Shown: positions 16,013-24,857, counted from the first letter of the stretch. The stretch is DNA of 64,000 nucleotides from Emticicia sp. C21 (GCF_003418935.1 NZ_QVMT01000008.1:171920-235919), one strand, 5' to 3'. The notes: generated from the letters alone by a model not told the origin. A program made the numbers and translations.

Positions 16013-17194
16013 ATGAGCATACGAGTAAGCATTATTTTTATCCTTTTTTTTGCCCCAACGATTCTCCCAGCTCAAATACCCTATTCGCAGCAAAGAGATG
16101 CAATAGATTTGTTGAGAAAAATATTGCATTTCAAGAAACCCAGAAAGTCTGATTCTACCTCATTGAAAGAGGGTGGTAGAGTGGTAACCATTCTGCCTAC
16201 ACCTGGCTATGCGCCTCAAAGCAATTTTTTCTTGCAGTTGATTGCCAATGCAGCTATACGAAACACCAATGCCAATGTTTCAGTGCTCAATCTGGTGGCT
16301 ACCTATACGCAAAACAAACAGTCAATTTTGCAATATACTACCAGTTATTTCTCCAAAAATAATAAATACTACTTTTCAACCGACTGGCGTTTTATGGACT
16401 ACCCACAGCCTACCTATGGCCTGGGTATGTACACTTCTCTGGATAATGCCATTGATATGAATTTCAGGTACCTGAAACTCTATCAGACACTGATGCGTAG
16501 TGTGAGCAAAAATTTATATGTAGGTATCGGTTATCAATACGATTATCATTGGAAAACACAAAGCTTCATGAATGGCGATGAAATTGACCGTATTTCAGAT
16601 TATACACTAGGGGTTTCTGGTAAATCCGTTTCATCAGGGCCAACGTTGGCATTGCTGTATGATAGCCGTACTAATTCATTGAGTGCTACGCAAGGGCTTT
16701 ATACTAATATGGTATTTAAACAAAGCCTGAAAAGTCTGGGTAGTAATACCAATTATCCATCATTGTTGATTGATGCCCGTAAGTATTTCAACCTTAGTGG
16801 TAATACTAATCATATACTGGCTTTGTGGTCTTATAATTTCTTTACTCGCGGCACTGTTCCCTATTTAGATATGCCAAGCACCGGATGGGATACCAATGTG
16901 AATACAGGCCGAGGTTTCATTCAAGGAAGATTCAGAGGTAAAAACCTGATGTACTTTGAGACTGAATACAGATTTGCTATCACCAGAAACCAGTTCTTAG
17001 GTGGGGTTCTGTTTTCAAACCTGCAAACAGTAAGCGAAATCACTACTAAGAAATTCGAAAAAGTGATTCCTGCTGTGGGTGCAGGGCTTCGTATAAGGGT
17101 CAATAAGTTTTCCAGAGCCAATCTCGCTATTGACTATGGCATAGGTGGCGATGGATCACGGAACATTTATTTTAATTTCGGAGAGGTGTTCTAG
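16013..17194 (+). CDS. Outer-membrane beta-barrel protein, BamA/TamA (surface antigen D15)-like
   Basis: The ATG at 16013 gives 393 residues with a signal peptide (MSIRVSIIFILFFAPTILPA); a longer frame from a TTG was rejected. The body is alternating beta-strand sequence rich in aromatic residues, contains the barrel motif GRGFIQGRFRGKNLMYFETE typical of Omp85-type barrels, and ends in Phe (NIYFNFGEVF), the usual C-terminal signal for barrel insertion. No POTRA domains are present, so it is a barrel-only family member, not BamA. Likely role: outer-membrane channel or assembly-related; substrate unknown. Confidence 0.8.
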   Translation: MSIRVSIIFILFFAPTILPAQIPYSQQRDAIDLLRKILHFKKPRKSDSTSLKEGGRVVTILPTPGYAPQSNFFLQLIANAAIRNTNANVSVLNLVATYTQNKQSILQYTTSYFSKNNKYYFSTDWRFMDYPQPTYGLGMYTSLDNAIDMNFRYLKLYQTLMRSVSKNLYVGIGYQYDYHWKTQSFMNGDEIDRISDYTLGVSGKSVSSGPTLALLYDSRTNSLSATQGLYTNMVFKQSLKSLGSNTNYPSLLIDARKYFNLSGNTNHILALWSYNFFTRGTVPYLDMPSTGWDTNVNTGRGFIQGRFRGKNLMYFETEYRFAITRNQFLGGVLFSNLQTVSEITTKKFEKVIPAVGAGLRIRVNKFSRANLAIDYGIGGDGSRNIYFNFGEVF

Positions 17195-17198
17195 GGAA

Positions 17199-17228
17199 TT
17201 GAGTGATTGAGCGAATTAGTGATTAATT
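17199..17228. repeat. TGATTGAG-type dispersed repeat, copy 1
   Basis: TTGAGTGATTGAG followed by CGAATTAGTGATTAA, starting four bases after the stop of the barrel protein. It is the most diverged of six copies; see 32919, 33119, 43099, 57234 and 57321. Confidence 0.6.
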
Positions 17229-17290
17229 ATGCTGAGATATTAACTTTTCTACAAAATAACTTATATTTACTTTGCTTAATATGTTGTAAA

Positions 17291-17713
17291 ATGATTATAG
17301 AAATCCTTACTTCTTCTTTTGCAGTTCTCATACTTGTTCTTCTTCCCTTCATTGGACGGGCATATTGGATTTATAAGCAATTGCAAAAGAATGGCTTGAA
17401 AACCCAAGGAGAAATTACTGCTTATGAAGAATGTTCCAACAATAAAGGTATAAAGTCTTTTTTTCCTATTGTCCGATTCAGCACAAATCACAGACAAGAA
17501 GTCCATCAAAGAACTCTGTATGGGTTGAAAGCCAACCAATATATCGGGAAAGGTGCTAAGGTTGAAATAATTTATTTAGAAAATAAACCTACTCGTTTTA
17601 TGCTGCAGGATCATAATCCTTTCAAAACGGATGGCCTTATATTAGCTGCTTTCATAGTAAGTTTCTTCATATCTCTTTTAGTGCTTCTGCATTCGTTTAG
17701 CAATCTCTTTTGA
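17291..17713 (+). CDS. DUF3592-like membrane protein
   Basis: About 140 residues from the ATG at 17291; the longer frame from a TTG starts inside the dispersed repeat and is unlikely. A membrane span at the start (SSFAVLILVLLPFIGRAYW) and another at the end (LILAAFIVSFFISLLVLL) flank a small soluble beta domain (GEITAYEE, FPIVRFST, GAKVEIIYLENKPTRFML) with the layout of DUF3592 proteins. The function of that family is unknown. The gene converges on the minus-strand gene ending at 17730 with a 16-base gap. Confidence 0.7.
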   Translation: MIIEILTSSFAVLILVLLPFIGRAYWIYKQLQKNGLKTQGEITAYEECSNNKGIKSFFPIVRFSTNHRQEVHQRTLYGLKANQYIGKGAKVEIIYLENKPTRFMLQDHNPFKTDGLILAAFIVSFFISLLVLLHSFSNLF

Positions 17714-17729
17714 GTACCTTTAAGTAGGA

Positions 17730-18236
17730 TTATTGGAATTTTAAATGCGTGATTTTGATACAGAGCGGAATCAACCCTAAAGAAACAGCGATAAAGATTC
17801 CTACCCGTACATAGTTCAATGTACGCCATAAACTGGCTCTGCTTAATAAATCTTCTGCGTTGCTACCTACGTTTGCTATCTTCTGAAACTCTATAATATT
17901 TGGTGCAAAATATGCGAGTGTCCACACCCTTACTGCGAAATGAATTATAAATAGAATCAACAACCAGTTTCTGATAGGGTCAAGTTTCCAGCAAAATATA
18001 ATGGCTATAATAAAAGTGACTTCATGGATTGAGTGCATTATTATCCAGAAAACTTTAAAATCCAATCCATACTTACCCTTAAATAATTGAAATGAGTCCG
18101 TCGGTGCGGCTGTCCATTTAGGTACAATTACGGCAGTTTCAAAAATCTGAGCCCCATTCATCAGAAAATAGATGAGTGTAGTAATAAAAAGCCAGCTTGC
18201 CCCTCTTGAAATATAATCCTTTGCTATCTGTTCCAT
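17730..18236 (-). CDS. Four-span membrane protein under MarR control
   Basis: 168 residues with four predicted membrane spans (SWLFITTLIYFLMNGAQIF, IIMHSIHEVTFIIAIIF, LLILFIIHFAVRVWTL, VGIFIAVSLGLIPLCI). The first loop carries ETAVIVPKWTAAPTDSF, reminiscent of anthrone-oxygenase/DUF1772-like small membrane proteins, but I cannot assign an activity. It starts 4 bases after the MarR gene ends, so it is surely co-transcribed and is probably the target of that regulator, suggesting a role in tolerance to a small hydrophobic compound (inference). Confidence 0.65.
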   Translation of the reverse strand: MEQIAKDYISRGASWLFITTLIYFLMNGAQIFETAVIVPKWTAAPTDSFQLFKGKYGLDFKVFWIIMHSIHEVTFIIAIIFCWKLDPIRNWLLILFIIHFAVRVWTLAYFAPNIIEFQKIANVGSNAEDLLSRASLWRTLNYVRVGIFIAVSLGLIPLCIKITHLKFQ

Positions 18237-18240
18237 TTTA

Positions 18241-18696
18241 TTATTTTTGATTTAATTCTCCTGTTATACCATTCATTGTTGCTATAGTTGTGCAGAGATA
18301 TTTTTCAATAATCGTTTTTTCTTCATCCGAAAAATCTGACATCATTTCTACAATTCTGCTTTGCAGCATGGCAAATGTTCCCCCCAATAACTGCATCGCA
18401 TTTTTCGTTTCAGGTACAATCATTATTTTTCTTCTATCATCTTTATCAAACTGTCGTTTAGCCAGTTTTTTCTTTTCAAGTCTGTCTACCAGACCAGTGA
18501 CTGCTCCGGTAGTTAGGCCAGTAAATTGGGCAAATTCTCCTGCAGTTATAGCCCCTTTCTCTATTAATATACCTAAATACTTATGGTCTGTGCCTGTCAA
18601 GCCAGCCTTTCGGGCTATAGCTTCATGCATCAGAATAGTGGTATCAGAAAAGAGCCTTCCGAGTTCGCTGATGCTTTGTGTCTGTTCTTTACTCAA
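18241..18696 (-). CDS. MarR-family transcriptional regulator
   Basis: 151 residues. The winged helix includes AGEFAQFTGLTTGAVTGLVD (recognition helix), RLEKKKLAKR, and the wing DDRRKIMIV. The N-terminal helix (LGRLFSDTTILMHEAIARKA) would form the dimer interface. The promoter upstream has a complete -33/-7 pair and an AACTAA/TTAGTT dyad directly after the -7 box, so autorepression is likely. It forms a two-gene operon with the membrane protein at 17730. Confidence 0.9.
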   Translation of the reverse strand: MSKEQTQSISELGRLFSDTTILMHEAIARKAGLTGTDHKYLGILIEKGAITAGEFAQFTGLTTGAVTGLVDRLEKKKLAKRQFDKDDRRKIMIVPETKNAMQLLGGTFAMLQSRIVEMMSDFSDEEKTIIEKYLCTTIATMNGITGELNQK

Positions 18697-18722
18697 TGTT
18701 TTTTTTTATTTTAAATTATTTT

Positions 18723-18775
18723 AGCAACTAAGATATTTAGTTACAAAGATATGTTATTAGGCGTGAGTATTGCAA
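18723..18775 (-). promoter_or_regulatory. MarR promoter and operator
   Basis: On the minus strand: TTG (18773-18775), 21 bases, TATCTTTG (18744-18751), and then the dyad of AACTAA (18726-18731) and TTAGTT (18737-18742) around GATAT. The -7 box fits TAnnTTTG exactly, and the dyad covers the expected start of transcription. Confidence 0.75.
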
Positions 18776-18874
18776 GATTTATTTAAGAAAAAAGATTGAT
18801 ACTTAATCAAAAAGTAATTGTAGAATAGTTCAAGCAGGAATCCACAGAATAACACGGGCATTGGTTTTAGCTAT

Positions 18875-19351
18875 TTATTCTTTATCTGATCCCATTATAA
18901 CTATAGCAATAATAGCTATCACTCCTATTAGCAAGAGCAGCTTTGCCCAGACGGGTATCGTAGCCCAGATTGATTTACGTTCTGTAACTTCTGAATCAAT
19001 ATCCTCATCCAGGTCTTCTTTAAAGGCTTTAGGTTGTCTTTTTTCTTCGAGGTAATCCAGATAATCAAGGTAAGAATGAAACTGCCCGTACCATTCTATG
19101 ACCTCTGGTCTTAGGCTTATGGGCTTATAGTAAGTCTCTTCTTTCGTCTCTGCATGCGTATTTATCAGGCGTTTGCTTACGAGCATGTACAGCAGATTCT
19201 GATATTGTCTTTCTGATAAATCAGGTATATCGACAAATAGCTCTGTGCACAGCAGATCATAATTGGGCAACTGTGTCCAATCTAAGTTTTGCTTTACCTG
19301 TTTGTTATATAAAGTGGAAATTATCTTATCAATCTGTTGATTTGTTGTCAT
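18875..19351 (-). CDS. Tail-anchored protein of unknown function
   Basis: 158 residues without a signal peptide. The N-terminal 85 residues are helical with a pattern like a winged helix (SERQYQNLLYMLVSKRLI). An acidic linker follows (EDLDEDIDSEVTE), then a single C-terminal membrane span (IWATIPVWAKLLLLIGVIAI, then IAIVIMG) with a short tail. That makes it a likely tail-anchored inner-membrane protein facing the cytoplasm. No family recognised. It may be co-transcribed with the 19450 gene upstream (98-base gap). Confidence 0.6.
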   Translation of the reverse strand: MTTNQQIDKIISTLYNKQVKQNLDWTQLPNYDLLCTELFVDIPDLSERQYQNLLYMLVSKRLINTHAETKEETYYKPISLRPEVIEWYGQFHSYLDYLDYLEEKRQPKAFKEDLDEDIDSEVTERKSIWATIPVWAKLLLLIGVIAIIAIVIMGSDKE

Positions 19352-19449
19352 GAATCCCTTGCATTTTTGGATATGCTCAAAGATAGAGAATCAGACACAT
19401 TCAGCCAATAGTCTGTTTTGAATTTATGATGCTTGCTATTATCAAATTT

Positions 19450-20001
19450 CTATATAATCTTCTGAATAGCTGATTGCCGACCGATTTGCATATTATGCTC
19501 AATCTCCTTTAGAGTATCAGTAAATTTACTATAGACGTTCGGCAAATCTCCGTTCCATCCATATTCATGAATATTTGGTAAATCAAGTATGTTAATTGTA
19601 CCATCAATTGAAATTACCGAAATCTTTTCATCAAATGGAGGATAGTCTTTATTGCTCAACAAACTAAGCGTATAGCTATAAGCCTCTTTAGGCAAAATTC
19701 CTTTGGCGAAAAAAAGAGATGGATTAGGTCTAAGAATCTGGTAGCGGTACTTATCAACAGCAGAATCCTCAGAAAAATAAATCCTAGAATCTTTATTATT
19801 GTCCCACAACCCGTACTCCCAACAAATTTCATTTTGCTCGTTTATCGAAACTGATAATAATTCTATATCAGAGAAAGAAGGTTTAATAATAAAGGAAAAA
19901 AGATTAGGCTTTCCTATAATTTCCTGTAGCAACCCAGCTGCAAAATTATAGAATGTTACATAATCTCTAGCTGATGGTCTTCTGGTTAATGGACTATTCA
20001 T
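19450..20001 (-). CDS. Hypothetical soluble protein
   Basis: 183 residues, no signal peptide or membrane span. The sequence reads like a compact alpha/beta protein (AGLLQEIIGKPNLFSFIIKP, then ISVISIDGTINILDLPNIHE, YGWNGDLPNVYSKF). I recognise no family. Its size and acidic, Trp-containing composition resemble small immunity-type or phage-derived proteins, but no toxin gene is next to it. It starts 42 bases after the truncated DUF1624-like gene. Confidence 0.5.
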   Translation of the reverse strand: MNSPLTRRPSARDYVTFYNFAAGLLQEIIGKPNLFSFIIKPSFSDIELLSVSINEQNEICWEYGLWDNNKDSRIYFSEDSAVDKYRYQILRPNPSLFFAKGILPKEAYSYTLSLLSNKDYPPFDEKISVISIDGTINILDLPNIHEYGWNGDLPNVYSKFTDTLKEIEHNMQIGRQSAIQKII

Positions 20002-20043
20002 GGTTTTAGTTTTTTCATAATTGAATTTTCTTTCCCAATAATA

Positions 20044-20454
20044 CTACAAATACTTCAACCACCCTTTCTCAGGATGTGATTTTTTATAATTGTCATACCA
20101 CCGACACTTTACATAAAGAATAGCTACATCAATCAGAAAAACCAGGTAAAGTAGTGATAAAGGCCATCGATTGGCTTCAGGTACACCTGCAAAAGGAGCG
20201 GTTGCGTACCACTCCTGATGAGAGGCTCCCTCACGAAGATAATTAACTATTAATGCAGAAATATGAATAAGCAGGATATGCATTAAATAATAAAACATAG
20301 GTACCCGCCCAAAAACAGCCAGGGCATTAGTAAACCAGTTTTTGGCTCGCTCTACTACACGTACGTGATCAATTGCCATAAGTACCATTACTAATCCTCG
20401 TAGGATATCAACCGATTGAATGCTTTGAGGTGCATCTGAAGATAGCTGTTTCAT
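20044..20454 (-). CDS. Internally deleted DUF1624/HGSNAT-type membrane protein
   Basis: 136 residues instead of the usual 350-400. The first 32 residues (SVDILRGLVMVLMAIDHVRV) are the start of the family's first membrane span, and from about residue 36 (ERAKNWFTNALAVFGRVPMF) the sequence continues as the last third of a normal member, with the end TWYDNYKKSHPEKGWLKYL-like intact. About 220-250 middle residues are missing in frame, including most of the transmembrane acyltransferase core, so activity is unlikely. A naturally short protein cannot be excluded, but the fusion point inside DHVR/ERAK looks like a deletion. Confidence 0.7.
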   Translation of the reverse strand: MKQLSSDAPQSIQSVDILRGLVMVLMAIDHVRVVERAKNWFTNALAVFGRVPMFYYLMHILLIHISALIVNYLREGASHQEWYATAPFAGVPEANRWPLSLLYLVFLIDVAILYVKCRWYDNYKKSHPEKGWLKYL

Positions 20455-20810
20455 GATGAGAAAGGGGGTTTTAAGTTTAAGATGGGCTAAGCGCTGTAAG
20501 TGCTACATACTAAAAGAGCGCAACACGACTTTTAGCCAGATATACATCCGCTTTCATTAATCGTACTGCGCTCTATAGTTTTGATATAACTATTAAATTT
20601 ACAGATAATCAGTCAAAAAACTAAATAAAAGCGGAAATATTTATAGGAAATAAATATGGATTCTCATGTTTCAAAGTCCACTTATTGAATTAAGAAATAA
20701 GTTCAGCCTGTGAATTTGAGTATTAATCGTTCAAAATTTACTATCTTGGCAATGATTAACCCTTTTTATGACTAATCATTCTCATAACCAAAGAAAAATA
20801 TACACATTAA
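20455..20810. other. Intergenic region with two overlapping hairpins
   Basis: AGAGCGCA (20515-20522) pairs with TGCGCTCT (20577-20584), while CTAAAAG (20510-20516) can instead pair with CTTTTAG (20529-20535). The two overlap and are mutually exclusive. The region separates divergent genes; a TATCTTGG at about 20741 may be the -7 box of the lipoprotein gene. Nothing else is seen. Confidence 0.35.
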
Positions 20811-21464
20811 ATGACCTGTTCTCTTACCCGATTTCCGAAACGATACTTTTTGTTTTTCCTGCTCCTGATTGGCATATCTGCCTGTCAGTCAATCAACAAA
20901 AAAGTGAAATACTATTCTACTGACATAACCCTGAAAAACGGTACTGTATTGAAAGGTAGCACCTCTCCTATTGCCAATGATAATTTCAGTTTTAAAGATG
21001 CTGTAACAAGCAAAAAATCAACGATTCAGAATAAAGACGTACAGACTATTACTAAGAATCTACCAGATGGTACGAAAGAATATGCCCAGTTTGAGATTGA
21101 AACCAGTAAAAAGCATGAGAAAAAGGAAACAATTTTAGGCGCTTATGTAGTAAAAGGAGACTTAAGCCTGATTTCTTATGAAGCAACTGAGCATACCCGA
21201 ACAACCCAGAATGTTAATAACCGACAAACCTTTGTAAATGAAACTATACTGGCCAAACATTATTATCTGAAATGGAGTAATGCTCCCGGAAAAGAAGTAA
21301 ATATGGGCACGCGTAAAGCACAGGAAGAAGATTTTATGGATACAGCTCTGGAGTTTTTTGCTGATGCCCCGGAGCTAATGAAAAAAATAGGCAGTGAGGG
21401 TTATCAGGCCAAGAACATCAAGAAAATAGTAGAGGAATATAATGCATTTAAAGGCAAAAAATGA
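20811..21464 (+). CDS. Lipoprotein of unknown function
   Basis: 217 residues. The N-terminus has a basic region, a hydrophobic stretch and a lipobox (LIGISAC, Cys at about 25), so it should be lipid-anchored in the envelope. The mature part starts with a small beta domain (DITLKNGTVLKGSTSPIAND), a layout seen in proteins that remodel under stress, then a helical C-terminus (AQEEDFMDTALEFFADAPEL). No family recognised. It ends at a bidirectional terminator shared with the convergent patatin gene. Confidence 0.65.
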   Translation: MTCSLTRFPKRYFLFFLLLIGISACQSINKKVKYYSTDITLKNGTVLKGSTSPIANDNFSFKDAVTSKKSTIQNKDVQTITKNLPDGTKEYAQFEIETSKKHEKKETILGAYVVKGDLSLISYEATEHTRTTQNVNNRQTFVNETILAKHYYLKWSNAPGKEVNMGTRKAQEEDFMDTALEFFADAPELMKKIGSEGYQAKNIKKIVEEYNAFKGKK

Positions 21465-21467
21465 TGC

Positions 21468-21497
21468 AGTGGCTTGGTGATTAATTCCCAAGCCACT
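21468..21497. terminator. Bidirectional terminator between convergent genes
   Basis: AGTGGCTTGG (21468-21477) pairs exactly with 21488-21497. It is 3 bases after the lipoprotein stop and 15 bases from the end of the patatin gene, with T-rich sequence on the right side. Confidence 0.75.
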
Positions 21498-21512
21498 TTA
21501 TTAAACTTAATT

Positions 21513-23270
21513 TTAAACCATAAACTTAGGCTCTTTTTGAAATAGTTTCCAATCAACCAAAAGCCTATCTCTCAATTCTTTGATGTCTTGAGTAACCAGT
21601 TCTCTTTTTAAAATTTCCAGCTCACAGATATACATGATCAGATTATAGCACATAGTAAACTGTCCTGTAGCTATCAGGCACTGCAATGCTTCCCTTTGCA
21701 TATCATTTTCATCAAACCAGAGTGTAGTGCCAACCGTTGAGGCTATTTGTGCCACATCCTCAATTTTTGAATCAGGGCTCAAGTCCAGTTCAGTCACTAC
21801 ATCTTTTAAGCCTTTCACTCTGTTGATTCTGGCCTCAGCAACTTTTCTATGTGCTTTGCTTAATTCATAAATCATTACCGCTACCCTTCTGTTTTCCCAG
21901 TCTTTGCTTTCATAGAGTTTATCATACCACATACTACGTATCCGTTTTAAAAACACATCAGCCACCATGATACCCGTAGATTTGATCCTTGCCCGGATCA
22001 TTTGAGAAAATGAAGCAAAAGGGATAGTAAAAAAATAGCCTATATATTTCCTGATCATCTTGGTCCAGGTATTATTTTTAGCGGTTCCCTCAGATAGTTG
22101 CCGATATACAATAATACCCAGTGCTAATGGTATAAAGCCCATAATTATAGCCGTTGCCAACATGGCCATATTGTTGGTATAATAGAACCCAACTGATAAA
22201 CCTATAATTATCAGAATATAAAGAATGCCCCAGAACCTTAGGGAGAATCCTTTTAAAAGCGTTTTTTCTACCTTTGGTAATGAGTACGCATCCATAAAAG
22301 GACTGGAAACATCACATATAATTAATGTACCGAATTTGCCATTCTTACGATTATCTGCTAGTATAGAACTTTGTATAGCCTGATTATCTGTTATTCCGCC
22401 ATCCATTAGTCCAAACGCAGTTGGTTTCCCGTTTTCGTTTAGAATATGTCTCTCATTTTTTTCTAATTCTTCAGTAAGTTCAGTTTCCAGACCTATTCCT
22501 CTTTTTTCCTGTAAACGTATTCCACTTTTTTCATTGAGAGTTATGCCATCTGCAATTTGTTTATATGCTTCCTGCGATTTCACTATTTCCTTTAGTTCGT
22601 CTTTAGTGAGAGAAGTTTTTCCTGTGCCTACATACGTAAAATCTTCCGGATACATGATAGGCTCAAAACCGAGTGGAAAACAGGATGAAGCAGCCGTAAT
22701 ATCGCCCAAGCGTATCTTCCTTAAAGTATTAAAGGATTTTTTTTCTTTTAAGTATAAGGCATAATTACCTATGATTCCGGTTCTTTGATGGTTGTCTACA
22801 TTCTGAAAACGAAAGGGCAAGCCATTTTTAAACTCTGTCGAATTGGCGCAAACCTGCTTTATATGCTTTATAAAAGATGGCTCGAAAAAATTATTCCATG
22901 TACCCCCTTCAAATAAGTCTTTGTGATACACTTTAGCAAAAGCATTAATCAGATTACGACCTTTTTCTGGCGTATCTTCCCAGGCAATATCATCTTCTAA
23001 TATATCAAAGGCAGCTTTAAGGGCGTTCTCACCATTCAGGAAGCCCTTCATATGCTTATAATAATCCTCAAATGGCTTGTCCTGATAAAGCCAGTGCGCA
23101 TACGTCAAGCTTGCTAAAGTACCGCCCGAAGCTGATGCCATAAACGACACCTCTGATAACAATCCACATTTATTTAAATAACTAAGACAACCTAAACTAA
23201 AGGCAGCGGCACGAAAGCCCCCACCCGAAAAAGACATGGCTACATGTTTAAGCGGTTGATGATTATCCAT
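21513..23270 (-). CDS. Patatin-like phospholipase with two membrane spans
   Basis: 585 residues. The oxyanion motif GGGFR lies at 16-20, the nucleophile is Ser48 in MASASGGT (the usual GxSxG has Ser in place of the first Gly), and the catalytic Asp is in LMDGG near residue 290. These give the Ser-Asp dyad of patatins, which release fatty acids from phospholipids or related lipids. After the catalytic domain come two adjacent membrane spans (about 345-390: WGILYILIIIGLSVGFYY, AMLATAIIMGFIPLALGIIV) and a 190-residue helical tail. The membrane segments are unusual for a soluble patatin and place it at the inner membrane. No partner gene is obvious. Confidence 0.85.
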   Translation of the reverse strand: MDNHQPLKHVAMSFSGGGFRAAAFSLGCLSYLNKCGLLSEVSFMASASGGTLASLTYAHWLYQDKPFEDYYKHMKGFLNGENALKAAFDILEDDIAWEDTPEKGRNLINAFAKVYHKDLFEGGTWNNFFEPSFIKHIKQVCANSTEFKNGLPFRFQNVDNHQRTGIIGNYALYLKEKKSFNTLRKIRLGDITAASSCFPLGFEPIMYPEDFTYVGTGKTSLTKDELKEIVKSQEAYKQIADGITLNEKSGIRLQEKRGIGLETELTEELEKNERHILNENGKPTAFGLMDGGITDNQAIQSSILADNRKNGKFGTLIICDVSSPFMDAYSLPKVEKTLLKGFSLRFWGILYILIIIGLSVGFYYTNNMAMLATAIIMGFIPLALGIIVYRQLSEGTAKNNTWTKMIRKYIGYFFTIPFASFSQMIRARIKSTGIMVADVFLKRIRSMWYDKLYESKDWENRRVAVMIYELSKAHRKVAEARINRVKGLKDVVTELDLSPDSKIEDVAQIASTVGTTLWFDENDMQREALQCLIATGQFTMCYNLIMYICELEILKRELVTQDIKELRDRLLVDWKLFQKEPKFMV

Positions 23271-23528
23271 AAAAGTTTTTGAGAGTGATAAATAGTTGGT
23301 GCAGGTATCTATTCAGCAATCTATAGAATACCTGCTTAGCTAGTAAAAAGGAAATTTTTAAAGAGAAATATTATACCTAAATATACAAAAAAATACATAT
23401 AAAATCAAGTATTTCAATATTTATCTCATATTAAATTCTTGCTATTGAAATATAGAATTGGACGTCAAATATAGTGGCAGTAAAGCAGTAATCGGTGAAT
23501 TATCAACCAATAATAATTCGCCTGATCG

Positions 23529-24857
23529 TTAATTCTTCTTTTGCTGGTCGTAGCCACTTTTCTGCAGGAAGTTCAGTGGGTCGTCCATATCAATAATGTC
23601 TTTGATAGCTTGTGCTTTATCAGAGGAGTTATTGTAGTAGGCCTTTGCAATTCTATATCCCATATAGTAGCCTAGGTCTGCAGGTCTGTCTTTGACAGTA
23701 GCTCCGTTGTAGAGCCATTTCAATACATTCGGAGCGCATAAGGTCGATTTAAACTCTGTCCAAAGTTCATTTTCGTGTTTATCGCCATACTCATTTACTA
23801 CCGAATAATTGGTTTCGCCGGTTATCAATTCTCCTATAAAATTAGCTATTCCTTCTCTTAAACAATTGTATAACTGATTGCAAACCACTGCTTTTTCATT
23901 CAGCTTATCTTTTTGTTGGGTATGCACACATTCGTGGGCTATCATGCCTTTAATCCTAAGTGGAATATCAGGCTCTTTTGTTGAGTCTTTAGGCGCCCAG
24001 TTTCCTCCTAATTCTGAATAATCAACGTTTTTACCAGTAGTAATCATTTCCGTGCCCAAAAGTACATATCTGTCTGATACAGTTCCACCTGTCCGGTGTA
24101 CCCCTATCGCAAAACAAACTTTAAAAGGCTTGAAGTTGCCGTAGATAGATTTCAATTTAGCAAATACTTCTTCAATCAAAGGCTCCGCTTTCTTAGACTC
24201 ATAAGTATAAGGTCGAACAGATTGATAGTATTTAGGGTATCTGGCAATGGTGCGCACAAATTCATCGGCTGAAAAATTGCGTACTCTGATGAAATCAATC
24301 AAGCCATTTGTAGCTCTGTCGAGATAGAGATTCTGGAATGATAAGACACTATCCCATCTGGTTTTGCAGTTTTTCAGATTATCTACCGCCTCCCAGAAAT
24401 GGTCAATATCAGCCGTCAATACGTTTTTATTATTTTCAATGGCTAATCCCTGCCTGGTTTTTTCTTTGAGTGCCTGTTCAGCCTTTGAATATTTTTTGAT
24501 ATAGTAGCTGATAATGCCTTTATCGACATTGCTATCTTCTTCAAGCTTTTTAATAGTAAGCGTATATTCTTTGGTCTCCTTAGATAAGTATTCTGCTATT
24601 TCGAAGCCATATCTGCCATTTGGGGAGTCTTTTTCCAAGATGACTTTATTTGTTTCATCACTTAAGGTAAGCATTACATCAATGCCCTGTTGCAAGACCA
24701 AAAACTGATACATAGCGCCTTTTTCAAACTTTAATTTCAGCAATAAATCTGCTCCTTTGGCAATGCTAACGTTTTCGTAAGGATGATTAAATTGGGTTGT
24801 CTGGGCAAATGTGAAGGATGAATAAAATACTAATAAAGCGAGTAAGGTCTTTTTCAT
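23529..24857 (-). CDS. Secreted zinc metalloprotease-like protein (HExxH, DUF2268-like)
   Basis: I start at the internal ATG at 24857 (tenth codon of the longer frame), which opens a signal peptide MKKTLLALLVFYSSFTFAQ. The protein has about 442 residues. The metal site is HECVH near residue 305, with a later Glu in LREGIANFIGEL fitting the DUF2268 Zn-protease pattern. The first 130 residues form a beta-rich domain. It should act in the periplasm or outside. Such proteins are predicted, not proven, peptidases. It lies 258 bases upstream of the patatin gene on the same strand but with its own probable promoter. Confidence 0.75.
   Translation of the reverse strand: MKKTLLALLVFYSSFTFAQTTQFNHPYENVSIAKGADLLLKLKFEKGAMYQFLVLQQGIDVMLTLSDETNKVILEKDSPNGRYGFEIAEYLSKETKEYTLTIKKLEEDSNVDKGIISYYIKKYSKAEQALKEKTRQGLAIENNKNVLTADIDHFWEAVDNLKNCKTRWDSVLSFQNLYLDRATNGLIDFIRVRNFSADEFVRTIARYPKYYQSVRPYTYESKKAEPLIEEVFAKLKSIYGNFKPFKVCFAIGVHRTGGTVSDRYVLLGTEMITTGKNVDYSELGGNWAPKDSTKEPDIPLRIKGMIAHECVHTQQKDKLNEKAVVCNQLYNCLREGIANFIGELITGETNYSVVNEYGDKHENELWTEFKSTLCAPNVLKWLYNGATVKDRPADLGYYMGYRIAKAYYNNSSDKAQAIKDIIDMDDPLNFLQKSGYDQQKKN

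Noticed and set aside
17207-17290. Extended N-terminus of the DUF3592-like protein from a TTG
   Set aside because: The extension lies in a dispersed repeat and the ATG at 17291 gives the usual length.
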